The notes below the pieces were generated by a model. That model was not told where the DNA came from and made no database searches. It saw only the letters and a program-made list of their open reading frames with translations. The position numbers and the translations under genes are program-made. From positions 4,244,413-4,308,412 of the forward strand of contig JAQNBH010000008.1 of the NCBI GenBank assembly GCA_028752905.1: DNA of 64,000 bases. Direction: 5' to 3'. Source of the DNA: Cladorhizidae sp. MBARI D1340-BT2. Taxonomy: Eukaryota; Porifera; Demospongiae; Poecilosclerida; Cladorhizidae. Numbering within the stretch: position 1 is the stretch's first letter; each line of letters opens with the position of its first letter. Positions 49,247 through 63,401 of this stretch are shown here, in pieces.

Positions 49247-50041
49247 GTGTGGTTTTCGTGAAGTGGGCGTTTTCGGTCCAAACCTATACGGCAATTGCCG
49301 GAATATTACTTCCTAACAATATAAATCTTCAGAAGAAGTCTCAGCACAACTTCTCTTTCCAGGTTCGCTTTCTTTGACGCCCAGACCTTACTATTGCTTC
49401 TCTCTCACAATAGCCTTATCTAGACCAAGTATATAATCAAACAGTCTTCTCTCTCTCTCTCTAGACCTCTGCCCTCCTTTTCTGTATAAGGTAAGTTGAT
49501 TATAATCAACAATAACAAAATGATGTACACGACCACGTCTATCAATACATCATTACTCCTATTGTTTTCTACCAAATTATATATTACACAGAGCCAAGTC
49601 AGCTCAGTTCTGAGTCTCTCTTCAGTTCATTGAGGAGTTAGTTTGTTGAGGGGCTTTCCTTCTTTCTTCCAGCTTGTTGATTACTCCTTCTCCTCCTCTC
49701 TCGAAGTCTCTTGTTCTTTTATAGGCAGCTGGTTTATCTTGTGTTGTGCCTAGGATCATTCTCCTCAGAGACTGATCTGACCAATCAGGAGTTCCTTTTT
49801 CCAACCAATCAGGGGTCTCTGCTGTCCAAGTGGGATGATCCATAGTTGCGGTTTTGGTTCTGAGTTGGTGGGTGTCTACTGCCACTTGTGGGTGTGTAGT
49901 GTCAACCTCCCTCTGACGGTGTTTCCCCTCTAACAGCTTCCGCTGTCAGGGCTTTCTCTGACACTACCACACTTCCCAATATAGAGAGTGCTACCACACT
50001 TCCCAATATACATAGTCATCTCTAGACACACATGTAGCACT
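49247..50041. repeat. 795-bp cassette (unit 11)
   Basis: Identical by eye to unit 1. Predicted + intron 49491-49591, - ORF from ATG 49622-49843, - TATA 49716-49723, CCAAT pair 49781-49812. Confidence 0.93.
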
Positions 50042-50171
50042 AGACCTAGTCATCTCTAGACTCACCAGAAGCATCATCGTTGTGGCCAAGTCCACCAGTG
50101 TGGATGTCTACACTGCTAAGCAACAGCTAGTCCACCAGTGTGGATGTCTACACTGCTAAGCAACAGCTAGT

Positions 50172-50521
50172 CACACCAACCATGTTTAGTATCCCTCACA
50201 CCAACCATGTTTAGTATCCCACACACCAACCATGTTTAGTATCCCTCACACCAACCATGTTTAGTATCCCACACACCAACCATGTTTAGTATCCCTCACA
50301 CCAACCATGTTTAGTATCCCACACACCAACCATGTTTAGTATCCCTCACACCAACCATGTTTAGTATCCCACACACCAACCATGTTTAGTATCCCTCACA
50401 CCAACCATGTTTAGTATCCCACACACCAACCATGTTTAGTATCCCTCACACCAACCATGTTTAGTATCCCTCACACCAACCATGTTTAGTATCCCTCACA
50501 CCAACCATGTTTAGTATCCCA
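50172..50521 (+). repeat. 25-bp minisatellite, 14 copies (unit 12)
   Basis: The barcode alternates T and A strictly for the first ten copies, the most regular pattern of those decoded. Confidence 0.96.
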
Positions 50522-50523
50522 CG

Positions 50524-53500
50524 CATTAGTGCCTGCACTGTGTGCATTATACACTACATATGAAGCCTCTCATTAGTGCCTGCACTGTGTGCATTATACA
50601 CTACATATGATGCCTCTCATTAGTGGCTGCACTGTGTGCATTATACACTACATATGATGCCTCCCATTAGTGCCTGCACTGTGTGCATTATACACTACAT
50701 ATGATGCCTCTCATTAGTGGCTGCACTGTGTGCATTATACACTACATATGATGCCTCTCATTAGTGCCTGCACTGTGTGCATTATACACTACATATGAAT
50801 ACTCTCATTAGTGCCTGCACTGTGTGCATTATACACTACATATGATGCCTCTCATTAGTGCCTGCACTGTGTGTATTATACACTACATATGATGCCTCTC
50901 ATTAGTGCCTGCACTGTGTGTATTATACACTACATATGATGCCTCTCATTAGTGGCTGCACTGTGTGCATTATACACTACATATGATGCCTCTCATTAGT
51001 GCCTGCACTGTGTGCATTATACACTACATATGATGCCTCTCATTAGTGCCTGCACTGTGTGCATTATACACTACATATGATGCCTCTCATTAGTGCCTGC
51101 ACTGTGTGCATTATACACTACATATGATGCCCCTCATTAGTGCCTGCACTGTGTGCATTATACACTACATATGATGCCTCTCATTAGTGCCTGCACTGTG
51201 TGCATTATACACTACATATGATGCCTCTCATTAGTGCCTGCACTGTGTGCATTATACACTACATATGATGCCTCTCATTAGTGCCTGCACTGTGTGCATT
51301 ATACACTACATATGATGCCTCTCATTAGTGGCTGCACTGTGTGCATTATACACTACATATGATGCCTCTCATTAGTGCCTGCACTGTGTGCATTATACAC
51401 NNNNNNNNNNNNNNNNNNNNNNNNNNNNNNNNNNNNNNNNNNNNNNNNNNNNNNNNNNNNNNNNNNNNNNNNNNNNNNNNNNNNNNNNNNNNNNNNNNNN
51501 ATTAGTGGCTGCACTGTGTGCATTATACACTACATATGATGCCTCTCATTAGTGCCTGCACTGTGTGCATTATACACTACATATGATGCCTCTCATTAGT
51601 GCCTGCACTGTGTGCATTATACACTACATATGATGCCTCTCATTAGTGACTGCACTGTGTGCATTATACACTACATATGATGCCTCTCATTAGTGGCCTG
51701 CACTGTGTGCATTATACACTACATATGATGCCTCTCATTAGTGCCTGCACTGTGTGCATTATACACTACATATGATGCCTCTCATTAGTGCCTGCACTGT
51801 GTGCATTATACACTACATATGATGCCTCTCATTAGTGCCTGCACTGTGTGCATTATACACTACATATGATGCCTCTCATTAGTGGCTGCACTGTGTGCAT
51901 TATACACTACATATGATGCCTCTCATTAGTGCCTGCACTGTGTGCATTATACACTACATATGATGCCTCTCATTAGTGGCTGCACTGTGTGCATTATACA
52001 CTACATATGATGCCTCTCATTAGTGCCTGCACTGTGTGCATTATACACTACATATGATGCCTCTCATTAGTGGCTGCACTGTGTGCATTATACACTACAT
52101 ATGATGCCTCTCATTAGTGCCTGCACTGTGTGCATTATACACTACATATGATGCCTCTCATTAGTGCCTGCACTGTGTGCATTATACACTACATATGATG
52201 CCTCTCATTAGTGCCTGCACTGTGTGCATTATACACTACATATGATGCCTCTCATTAGTGCCTGCACTGTGTGCATTATACACTACATATGATGCCTCTC
52301 ATTAGTGCCTGCACTGTGTGTATTATACACTACATATGATGCCTCTCATTAGTGCCTGCACTGTGTGTATTATACACTACATATGATGCCTCTCATTAGT
52401 GCCTGCACTGTGTGCATTATACACTACATATGATGCCTCTCATTAGTGGCTGCACTGTGTGCATTATACACTACATATGATGCCTCTCATTAGTGCCTGC
52501 ACTGTGTGCATTATACACTACATATGATGCCTCTCATTAGTGGCTGCACTGTGTGCATTATACACTACATATGATGCCTCTCATTAGTGCCTGCACTGTG
52601 TGCATTATACACTACATATGATGCCTCTCATTAGTGGCTGCACTGTGTGCATTATACACTACATATGATGCCTCTCATTAGTGCCTGCACTGTGTGTATT
52701 ATACACTACATATGATGCCTCTCATTAGTGCCTGCACTGTGTGCATTATACACTACATATGATGCCTCTCATTAGTGCCTGCACTGTGTGCATTATACAC
52801 TACATATGATGCCTCTCATTAGTGCCTGCACTGTGTGCATTATACACTACATATGATGCCTCTCATTAGTGCCTGCACTGTGTGTATTATACACTACATA
52901 TGATGCCTCTCATTAGTGCCTGCACTGTGTGTATTATACACTACATATGATGCCTCTCATTAGTGCCTGCACTGTGTGCATTATACACTACATATGATGC
53001 CTCTCATTAGTGGCTGCACTGTGTGCATTATACACTACATATGATGCCTCTCATTAGTGCCTGCACTGTGTGCATTATACACTACATATGATGCCTCTCA
53101 TTAGTGCCTGCACTGTGTGCATTATACACTACATATGATGCCTCTCATTAGTGCCTGTACTGTGTGCATTATACACTACAGATGATGCCTCTCATTAGTG
53201 CCTGCACTGTGTGTATTATACACTACATATGATGCCTCTCATTAGTACCTGCACTGTGTGTATTATACACTACATATGATGCCTCTCATTAGTGGCTGCA
53301 CTGTGTGCATTATACACTACATATGATGCCTCTCATTAGTGCCTGCACTGTGTGCATTATACACTACATATGATGCCTCTCATTAGTGCCTGCACTGTGT
53401 GTATTATACACTACATATGATGCCTCTCATTAGTGCCTGCACTGTGTGCATTATACACTACATATGATGCCTCTCATTAGTGCCTGCACTGTGTGTATTA

Positions 53501-54921
53501 TACACTACATATGATGCCTCTCATTAGTGCCTGCACTGTGTGCATTATACACTACATATGATGCCTCTCATTAGTGCCTGCACTGTGTGTATTATACACT
53601 ACATATGATGCCTCTCATTAGTGCCTGCACTGTGTGCATTATACACTACATATGATGCCTCTCATTAGTGCCTGCACTGTGTGCATTATACACTACATAT
53701 GATGCCTCTCATTAGTGCCTGCACTGTGTGCATTATACACTACATATGATGCCTCTCATTAGTGCCTGCACTGTGTGTATTATACACTACATATGATGCC
53801 TCTCATTAGTGCCTGCACTGTGTGCATTATACACTACATATGATGCCTCTCATTAGTGGCTGCACTGTGTGCATTATACACTACATATGATGCCTCTCAT
53901 TAGTGCCTGCACTGTGTGCATTATACACTACATATGGTGCCTCTCATTAGTGCCTGCACTGTGTGTATTATACACTACATATGATGCCTCTCATTAGTGC
54001 CTGCACTGTGTGCATTATACACTACATATGATGCCTCTCATTAGTGACTGCACTGTGTGCATTATACACTACATATGATGCCTCTCATTAGTGGCTGCAC
54101 TGTGTGCATTATACACTACATATGATGCCTCTCATTAGTGCCTGCACTGTGTGCATTATACACTACATATGATGCCTCTCATTAGTGCCTGCACTGTGTG
54201 CATTATACACTACATATGATGCCTCTCATTAGTGGCTGCACTGTGTGCATTATACACTACATATGATGCCTCTCATTAGTGCCTGCACTGTGTGCATTAT
54301 ACACTACATATGATGCCTCTCATTAGTGGCTGCACTGTGTGCATTATACACTACATATGATGCCTCTCATTAGTGCCTGCACTGTGTGCATTATACACTA
54401 CATATGATGCCTCTCATTAGTGGCTGCACTGTGTGCATTATACACTACATATGATGCCTCTCATTAGTGCCTGCACTGTGTGTATTATACACTACATATG
54501 ATGCCTCTCATTAGTGCCTGCACTGTGTGCATTATACACTACATATGATGCCTCTCATTAGTGCCTGCACTGTGTGCATTATACACTACATATGATGCCT
54601 CTCATTAGTGCCTGCACTGTGTGCATTATACACTACATATGATGCCTCTCATTAGTGCCTGCACTGTGTGTATTATACACTACATATGATGCCTCTCATT
54701 AGTGCCTGCACTGTGTGTATTATACACTACATATGATGCCTCTCATTAGTGCCTGCACTGTGTGCATTATACACTACATATGATGCCTCTCATTAGTGCC
54801 TGCACTGTGTGCATTATACACTACATATGATGCCTCTCATTAGTGCCTGCACTGTGTGCATTATACACTACATATGATGCCCCTCATTAGTGCCTGCACT
54901 GTGTGCATTATACACTACATA
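50524..54921 (+). repeat. 47-bp minisatellite, about 91 visible copies, broken by a gap (unit 12)
   Basis: 877 bp left and 3,421 bp right of the gap. One inserted G near 51694 (GTGGCCTG) looks like a hybrid of the C9G and canonical forms. A rare CTCCCATTAG occurs near 50662 and CTGTACTGTG near 53157. From about 53870 rightwards the pattern follows the right part of the units 1-5 arrays (A40G, C9A, alternating C9G). Confidence 0.92.
51401..51500. other. Assembly gap, 100 N (unit 12)
   Basis: Exactly 100 N inside the 47-bp array; the missing length is unknown, so copy number here is a minimum. Confidence 0.95.
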
Positions 54922-55102
54922 AATTATTTATATTAATTTAATAATTTTTATCCATTGCTACTAGTCACATAGGTAGGCTAGTTGTCCTTCAGTGTACTTC
55001 TATTCATGTCTCACCATAATATGATACTGTGAAGTAAAAAAAAAAAAAAATAAAAAAAAATAAAAAAAAAATAAAAAATAATAAATAAATAAATAAAAAA
55101 AA
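54922..55102 (+). repeat. Linker and 67-bp A-rich tract with T (unit 12)
   Basis: Tract 55036-55102 grades into TAAA repeats near its right end. Confidence 0.85.
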
Positions 55103-55897
55103 GTGTGGTTTTCGTGAAGTGGGCGTTTTCGGTCCAAACCTATACGGCAATTGCCGGAATATTACTTCCTAACAATATAAATCTTCAGAAGAAGTCTCAG
55201 CACAACTTCTCTTTCCAGGTTCGCTTTCTTTGACGCCCAGACCTTACTATTGCTTCTCTCTCACAATAGCCTTATCTAGACCAAGTATATAATCAAACAG
55301 TCTTCTCTCTCTCTCTCTAGACCTCTGCCCTCCTTTTCTGTATAAGGTAAGTTGATTATAATCAACAATAACAAAATGATGTACACGACCACGTCTATCA
55401 ATACATCATTACTCCTATTGTTTTCTACCAAATTATATATTACACAGAGCCAAGTCAGCTCAGTTCTGAGTCTCTCTTCAGTTCATTGAGGAGTTAGTTT
55501 GTTGAGGGGCTTTCCTTCTTTCTTCCAGCTTGTTGATTACTCCTTCTCCTCCTCTCTCGAAGTCTCTTGTTCTTTTATAGGCAGCTGGTTTATCTTGTGT
55601 TGTGCCTAGGATCATTCTCCTCAGAGACTGATCTGACCAATCAGGAGTTCCTTTTTCCAACCAATCAGGGGTCTCTGCTGTCCAAGTGGGATGATCCATA
55701 GTTGCGGTTTTGGTTCTGAGTTGGTGGGTGTCTACTGCCACTTGTGGGTGTGTAGTGTCAACCTCCCTCTGACGGTGTTTCCCCTCTAACAGCTTCCGCT
55801 GTCAGGGCTTTCTCTGACACTACCACACTTCCCAATATAGAGAGTGCTACCACACTTCCCAATATACATAGTCATCTCTAGACACACATGTAGCACT
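55103..55897. repeat. 795-bp cassette (unit 12)
   Basis: Identical by eye to unit 1. Predicted + intron 55347-55447, - ORF from ATG 55478-55699, - TATA 55572-55579, CCAAT pair 55637-55668. Confidence 0.93.
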
Positions 55898-56027
55898 AGA
55901 CCTAGTCATCTCTAGACTCACCAGAAGCATCATCGTTGTGGCCAAGTCCACCAGTGTGGATGTCTACACTGCTAAGCAACAGCTAGTCCACCAGTGTGGA
56001 TGTCTACACTGCTAAGCAACAGCTAGT

Positions 56028-56552
56028 CACACCAACCATGTTTAGTATCCCTCACACCAACCATGTTTAGTATCCCACACACCAACCATGTTTAGTATCC
56101 CTCACACCAACCATGTTTAGTATCCCTCACACCAACCATGTTTAGTATCCCACACACCAACCATGTTTAGTATCCCTCACACCAACCATGTTTAGTATCC
56201 CTCACACCAACCATGTTTAGTATCCCACACACCAACCATGTTTAGTATCCCTCACACCAACCATGTTTAGTATCCCTCACACCAACCATGTTTAGTATCC
56301 CACACACCAACCATGTTTAGTATCCCACACACCAACCATGTTTAGTATCCCTCACACCAACCATGTTTAGTATCCCTCACACCAACCATGTTTAGTATCC
56401 CTCACACCAACCATGTTTAGTATCCCTCACACCAACCATGTTTAGTATCCCTCACACCAACCATGTTTAGTATCCCACACACCAACCATGTTTAGTATCC
56501 CACACACCAACCATGTTTAGTATCCCTCACACCAACCATGTTTAGTATCCCA
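56028..56552 (+). repeat. 25-bp minisatellite, 21 copies (unit 13)
   Basis: Second largest 25-mer array; contains a run of five T-ending copies near its centre. Confidence 0.96.
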
Positions 56553-56554
56553 CG

Positions 56555-59500
56555 CATTAGTGCCTGCACTGTGTGCATTATACACTACATATGATGCCTC
56601 TCATTAGTGCCTGCACTGTGTGCATTATACACTACATATGATGCCTCTCATTAGTGCCTGCACTGTGTGCATTATACACTACATATGATGCCTCTCATTA
56701 GTACCTGCACTGTGTGCATTATACACTACATATGATGTCTCTCATTTGTGCCTGCACTTTGTGCATTATACACTACATATGATGCCTCTCATTAGTGCCT
56801 GCACTGTGTGCATTATACACTACATATGATGCCTCTCATTAGTGGCTGCACTGTGTGTATTATACACTACATATGATGCCTCTCATTAGTGCCTGCACTG
56901 TGTGTATTATACACTACATATGATGCCTCTCATTAGTGGCTGCACTGTGTGCATTATACACTACATATGATGCCTCTCATTAGTGCCTGCACTGTGTGCA
57001 TTATACACTACATATGATGCCTCTCATTAGTGGCTGCACTGTGTGCATTATACACTACATATGATGCCTCTCATTAGTGCCTGCACTGTGTGCATTATAC
57101 ACTACATATGATGCCTCTCATTAGTGCCTGCACTGTGTGCATTATACACTACATATGATGCCTCTCATTAGTGGCTGCACTGTGTGCATTATACACTACA
57201 TATGATGCCTCTCATTAGTGCCTGCACTGTGTGCATTATACACTACATATGATGCCTCTCATTAGTGCCTGCACTGTGTGCATTATACACTACATATGAT
57301 GCCTCTCATTAGTGGCTGCACTGTGTGCATTATACACTACATATGATGCCTCTCATTAGTGCCTGCACTGTGTGCATTATACACTACATATGATGCCTCT
57401 CATTAGTGCCTGCACTGTGTGCATTATACACTACATATGATGCCTCTCATTAGTGGCTGCACTGTGTGCATTATACACTACATATGATGCCTCTCATTAG
57501 TGCCTGCACTGTGTGTATTATACACTACATATGATGCCTCTCATTAGTGCCTGCACTGTGTGTATTATACACTACATATGATGCCTCTCATTAGTGGCTG
57601 CACTGTGTGCATTATACACTACATATGATGCCTCTCATTAGTGCCTGCACTGTGTGCATTATACACTACAGATGATGCCTCTCATTAGTGCCTGCACTGT
57701 GTGCATTATACACTACATATGATGCCTCTCATTAGTGCCTGCACTGTGTGTATTATACACTACATATGATGCCTCTCATTAGTACCTGCACTGTGTGTAT
57801 TATACACTACATATGATGCCTCTCATTAGTGGCTGCACTGTGTGCATTATACACTACATATGATGCCTCTCATTAGTGCCTGCACTGTGTGCATTATACA
57901 CTACAGATGATGCCTCTCATTAGTGCCTGCACTGTGTGTATTATACACTACATATGATGCCTCTCATTAGTACCTGCACTGTGTGTATTATACACTACAT
58001 ATGATGCCTCTCATTAGTGGCTGCACTGTGTGCATTATACACTACATATGATGCCTCTCATTAGTGCCTGCACTGTGTGCATTATACACTACATATGATG
58101 CCTCTCATTAGTGCCTGCACTGTGTGCATTATACACTACATATGATGCCTCTCATTAGTGACTGCACTGTGTGCATTATACACTACATATGATGCCTCTC
58201 ATTAGTGGCTGCACTGTGTGCATTATACACTACATATGATGCCTCTCATTAGTGCCTGCACTGTGTGCATTATACACTACATATGATGCCTCTCATTAGT
58301 GCCTGCACTGTGTGCATTATACACTACATATGATGCCTCTCATTAGTGGCTGCACTGTGTGCATTATACACTACATATGATGCCTCTCATTAGTGCCTGC
58401 ACTGTGTGCATTATACACTACATATGATGCCTCTCATTAGTGGCTGCACTGTGTGCATTATACACTACATATGATGCCTCTCATTAGTGCCTGCACTGTG
58501 TGCATTATACACTACATATGATGCCTCTCATTAGTGGCTGCACTGTGTGCATTATACACTACATATGATGCCTCTCATTAGTGCCTGCACTGTGTGTATT
58601 ATACACTACATATGATGCCTCTCATTAGTGCCTGCACTGTGTGCATTATACACTACATATGATGCCTCTCATTAGTGCCTGCACTGTGTGCATTATACAC
58701 TACATATGATGCCTCTCATTAGTGCCTGCACTGTGTGCATTATACACTACATATGATGCCTCTCATTAGTGCCTGCACTGTGTGTATTATACACTACATA
58801 TGATGCCTCTCATTAGTGCCTGCACTGTGTGTATTATACACTACATATGATGCCTCTCATTAGTGCCTGCACTGTGTGCATTATACACTACATATGATGC
58901 CTCTCATTAGTGGCTGCACTGTGTGCATTATACACTACATATGATGCCTCTCATTAGTGCCTGCACTGTGTGTATTATACACTACATATGATGCCTCTCA
59001 TTAGTGGCTGCACTGTGTGCATTATACACTACATATGATGCCTCTCATTAGTGCCTGCACTGTGTGCATTATACACTACATATGATGCCTCTCATTAGTG
59101 CCTGCACTGTGTGCATTATACACTACAGATGATGCCTCTCATTAGTGCCTGCACTGTGTGTATTATACACTACATATGATGCCTCTCATTAGTACCTGCA
59201 CTGTGTGTATTATACACTACATATGATGCCTCTCATTAGTGGCTGCACTGTGTGCATTATACACTACATATGATGCCTCTCATTAGTGGCTGCACTGTGT
59301 GCATTATACACTACATATGATGCCTCTCATTAGTGCCTGCACTGTGTGCATTATACACTACAGATGATGCCTCTCATTAGTGCCTGCACTGTGTGCATTA
59401 TACACTACATATGATGCCTCTCATTAGTGCCTGCACTGTGTGCATTATACACTACATATGATGCCTCTCATTAGTGACTGCACTGTGTGCATTATACACT

Positions 59501-62500
59501 ACATATGATGCCTCTCATTAGTGGCTGCACTGTGTGCATTATACACTACATATGATGCCTCTCATTAGTGCCTGCACTGTGTGCATTATACACTACATAT
59601 GATGCCTCTCATTAGTGCCTGCACTGTGTGCATTATACACTACATATGATGCCTCTCATTAGTGGCTGCACTGTGTGCATTATACACTACATATGATGCC
59701 TCTCATTAGTGCCTGCACTGTGTGCATTATACACTACATATGATGCCTCTCATTAGTGGCTGCACTGTGTGCATTATACACTACATATGATGCCTCTCAT
59801 TAGTGCCTGCACTGTGTGCATTATACACTACATATGATGCCTCTCATTAGTGGCTGCACTGTGTGCATTATACACTACATATGATGCCTCTCATTAGTGC
59901 CTGCACTGTGTGTATTATACACTACATATGATGCCTCTCATTAGTGCCTGCACTGTGTGCATTATACACTACATATGATGCCTCTCATTAGTGCCTGCAC
60001 TGTGTGCATTATACACTACATATGATGCCTCTCATTAGTGCCTGCACTGTGTGCATTATACACTACATATGATGCCTCTCATTAGTGCCTGCACTGTGTG
60101 TATTATACACTACATATGATGCCTCTCATTAGTGCCTGCACTGTGTGCATTATACACTACATATGATGCCTCTCATTAGTGGCTGCACTGTGTGCATTAT
60201 ACACTACATATGATGCCTCTCATTAGTGCCTGCACTGTGTGCATTATACACTACATATGATGCCTCTCATTAGTGCCTGCACTGTGTGCATTATACACTA
60301 CATATGATGCCTCTCATTAGTGCCTGCACTGTGTGCATTATACACTACATATGATGCCTCTCATTAGTGCCTGCACTGTGTGCATTATACACTACATATG
60401 ATGCCTCTCATTAGTGGCTGCACTGTGTGCATTATACACTACATATGATGCCTCTCATTAGTGCCTGCACTGTGTGCATTATACACTACATATGATGCCT
60501 CTCATTAGTGCCTGCACTGTGTGCATTATACACTACATATGATGCCTCTCATTAGTGCCTGCACTGTGTGCATTATACACTACATATGATGCCTCTCATT
60601 AGTGCCTGCACTGTGTGCATTATACACTACATATGATGCCTCTCATTAGTGCCTGCACTGTGTGCATTATACACTACATATGATGCCTCTCATTAGTGCC
60701 TGCACTGTGTGTATTATACACTACATATGATGCCTCTCATTAGTGCCTGCACTGTGTGTATTATACACTACATATGATGCCTCTCATTAGTGCCTGCACT
60801 GTGTGCATTATACACTACATATGATGCCTCTCATTAGTACCTGCACTGTGTGTATTATACACTACATATGATGCCTCTCATTAGTGGCTGCACTGTGTGC
60901 ATTATACACTACATATGATGCCTCTCATTAGTGCCTGCACTGTGTGCATTATACACTACATATGATGCCTCTCATTAGTGCCTGCACTGTGTGTATTATA
61001 CACTACATATGATGCCTCTCATTAGTGCCTGCACTGTGTGCATTATACACTACATATGATGCCTCTCATTAGTGCCTGCACTGTGTGTATTATACACTAC
61101 ATATGATGCCTCTCATTAGTGCCTGCACTGTGTGCATTATACACTACATATGATGCCTCTCATTAGTGCCTGCACTGTGTGTATTATACACTACATATGA
61201 TGCCTCTCATTAGTGCCTGCACTGTGTGCATTATACACTACATATGATGCCTCTCATTAGTGCCTGCACTGTGTGCATTATACACTACATATGATGCCTC
61301 TCATTAGTGACTGCACTGTGTGCATTATACACCACATATGATGCCTCTCATTAGTGCCTGCACTGTGTGCATTATACACTACATATGATGCCTCTCATTA
61401 GTGCCTGCACTGTGTGTATTATACACTACATATGATGCCTCTCATTAGTGCCTGCACTGTGTGCATTATACACTACATATGATGCCTCTCATTAGTGGCT
61501 GCACTGTGTGCATTATACACTACATATGATGCCTCTCATTAGTGCCTGCACTGTGTGCATTATACACTACATATGGTGCCTCTCATTAGTGCCTGCACTG
61601 TGTGTATTATACACTACATATGATGCCTCTCATTAGTGCCTGCACTGTGTGCATTATACACTACATATGATGCCTCTCATTAGTGACTGCACTGTGTGCA
61701 TTATACACTACATATGATGCCTCTCATTAGTGGCTGCACTGTGTGCATTATACACTACATATGATGCCTCTCATTAGTGCCTGCACTGTGTGCATTATAC
61801 ACTACATATGATGCCTCTCATTAGTGCCTGCACTGTGTGCATTATACACTACATATGATGCCTCTCATTAGTGGCTGCACTGTGTGCATTATACACTACA
61901 TATGATGCCTCTCATTAGTGCCTGCACTGTGTGCATTATACACTACATATGATGCCTCTCATTAGTGGCTGCACTGTGTGCATTATACACTACATATGAT
62001 GCCTCTCATTAGTGCCTGCACTGTGTGCATTATACACTACATATGATGCCTCTCATTAGTGGCTGACTGTGTGCATTATACACTACATATGATCGCTTCT
62101 CATTAGTGCCTGCACTGTGTGTATTATACACTACATATGATGCCTCTCATTAGTGCCTGCACTGTGTGCATTATACACTACATATGATGCCTCTCATTAG
62201 TGCCTGCACTGTGTGCATTATACACTACATATGATGCCTCTCATTAGTGCCTGCACTGTGTGCATTATACACTACATATGATGCCTCTCATTAGTGCCTG
62301 CACTGTGTGCATTATACACTACATATGATGCCTCTCATTAGTGCCTGCACTGTGTGCATTATACACTACATATGATGCCTCTCATTAGTGCCTGCACTGT
62401 GTGCATTATACACTACATATGATGCCTCTCATTAGTGCCTGCACTGTGTGCATTATACACTACATATGATGCCTCTCATTAGTGCCTGCACTGTGTGCAT

Positions 62501-63218
62501 TATACACTACATATGATGCCTCTCATTAGTGCCTGCACTGTGTGCATTATACACTACATATGATGCCTCTCATTAGTGCCTGCACTGTGTGCATTATACA
62601 CTACATATGATGCCTCTCATTAGTGCCTGCACTGTGTGCATTATACACTACATATGATGCCTCTCATTAGTGCCTGCACTGTGTGCATTATACACTACAT
62701 ATGATGCCTCTCATTAGTGCCTGCACTGTGTGCATTATACACTACATATGATGCCTCTCATTAGTGCCTGCACTGTGTGCATTATACACTACATATGATG
62801 CCTCTCATTAGTGCCTGCACTGTGTGCATTATACACTACATATGATGCCTCTCATTAGTGCCTGCACTGTGTGCATTATACACTACATATGATGCCTCTC
62901 ATTAGTGCCTGCACTGTGTGTATTATACACTACATATGATGCCTCTCATTAGTGCCTGCACTGTGTGTATTATACACTACATATGATGCCTCTCATTAGT
63001 GCCTGCACTGTGTGCATTATACACTACATATGATGCCTCTCATTAGTGCCTGCACTGTGTGCATTATACACTACATATGATGCCTCTCATTAGTGCCTGC
63101 ACTGTGTGCATTATACACTACATATGATGCCTCTCATTAGTGCCTGCACTGTGTGCATTATACACTACATATGATGCCCCTCATTAGTGCCTGCACTGTG
63201 TGCATTATACACTACATA
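56555..63218 (+). repeat. 47-bp minisatellite, 142 copies (unit 13)
   Basis: 141 monomer equivalents plus partial, the largest array here and without N. The CAGATG...GTACCTG block recurs (CAGATG near 57670, 57903, 59126 and 59361), showing internal amplification. Near 62065 one base is missing (GGCTGACTG) and near 62094 one is added (GATCGCTTCT), restoring phase. From 62100 to about 62910 there are consecutive, nearly unvaried canonical monomers. It starts with a canonical ending rather than T41A. Confidence 0.95.
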
Positions 63219-63401
63219 AATTATTTATATTAATTTAATAATTTTTATCCATTGCTACTAGTCACATAGGTAGGCTAGTTGTCCTTCAGTGTACTTCTAT
63301 TCATGTCTCACCATAATATGATACTGTGAAGTAAAAAAAAAAAAAATAAAAAATAAAAAAAATAAAAAATAAATAAAAAAAATAAAAATAAATTAAAAAA
63401 A
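63219..63401 (+). repeat. Linker and 69-bp A-rich tract with T (unit 13)
   Basis: Tract 63333-63401 has T interruptions every 4-8 bases. Confidence 0.85.

Larger units (their letters stand above)
47430..50041 (+). repeat. Macrosatellite unit 11 (2,612 bp, the shortest)
   Basis: The smallest complete unit; 27 monomers is the lower bound of 47-mer number seen here. Confidence 0.9.
50042..55897 (+). repeat. Macrosatellite unit 12 (5,856 bp including a gap)
   Basis: Shares CAGATG and G8A (GTACCTG) monomer pairs with unit 13. Length uncertain because of the gap. Confidence 0.87.

Noticed and set aside
62092..62101. ATCGCTTCTC, matching the start of U2 snRNA
   Set aside because: It arises from a local indel and substitutions in one 47-mer, and the sequence then returns to the satellite; no U2 body follows.
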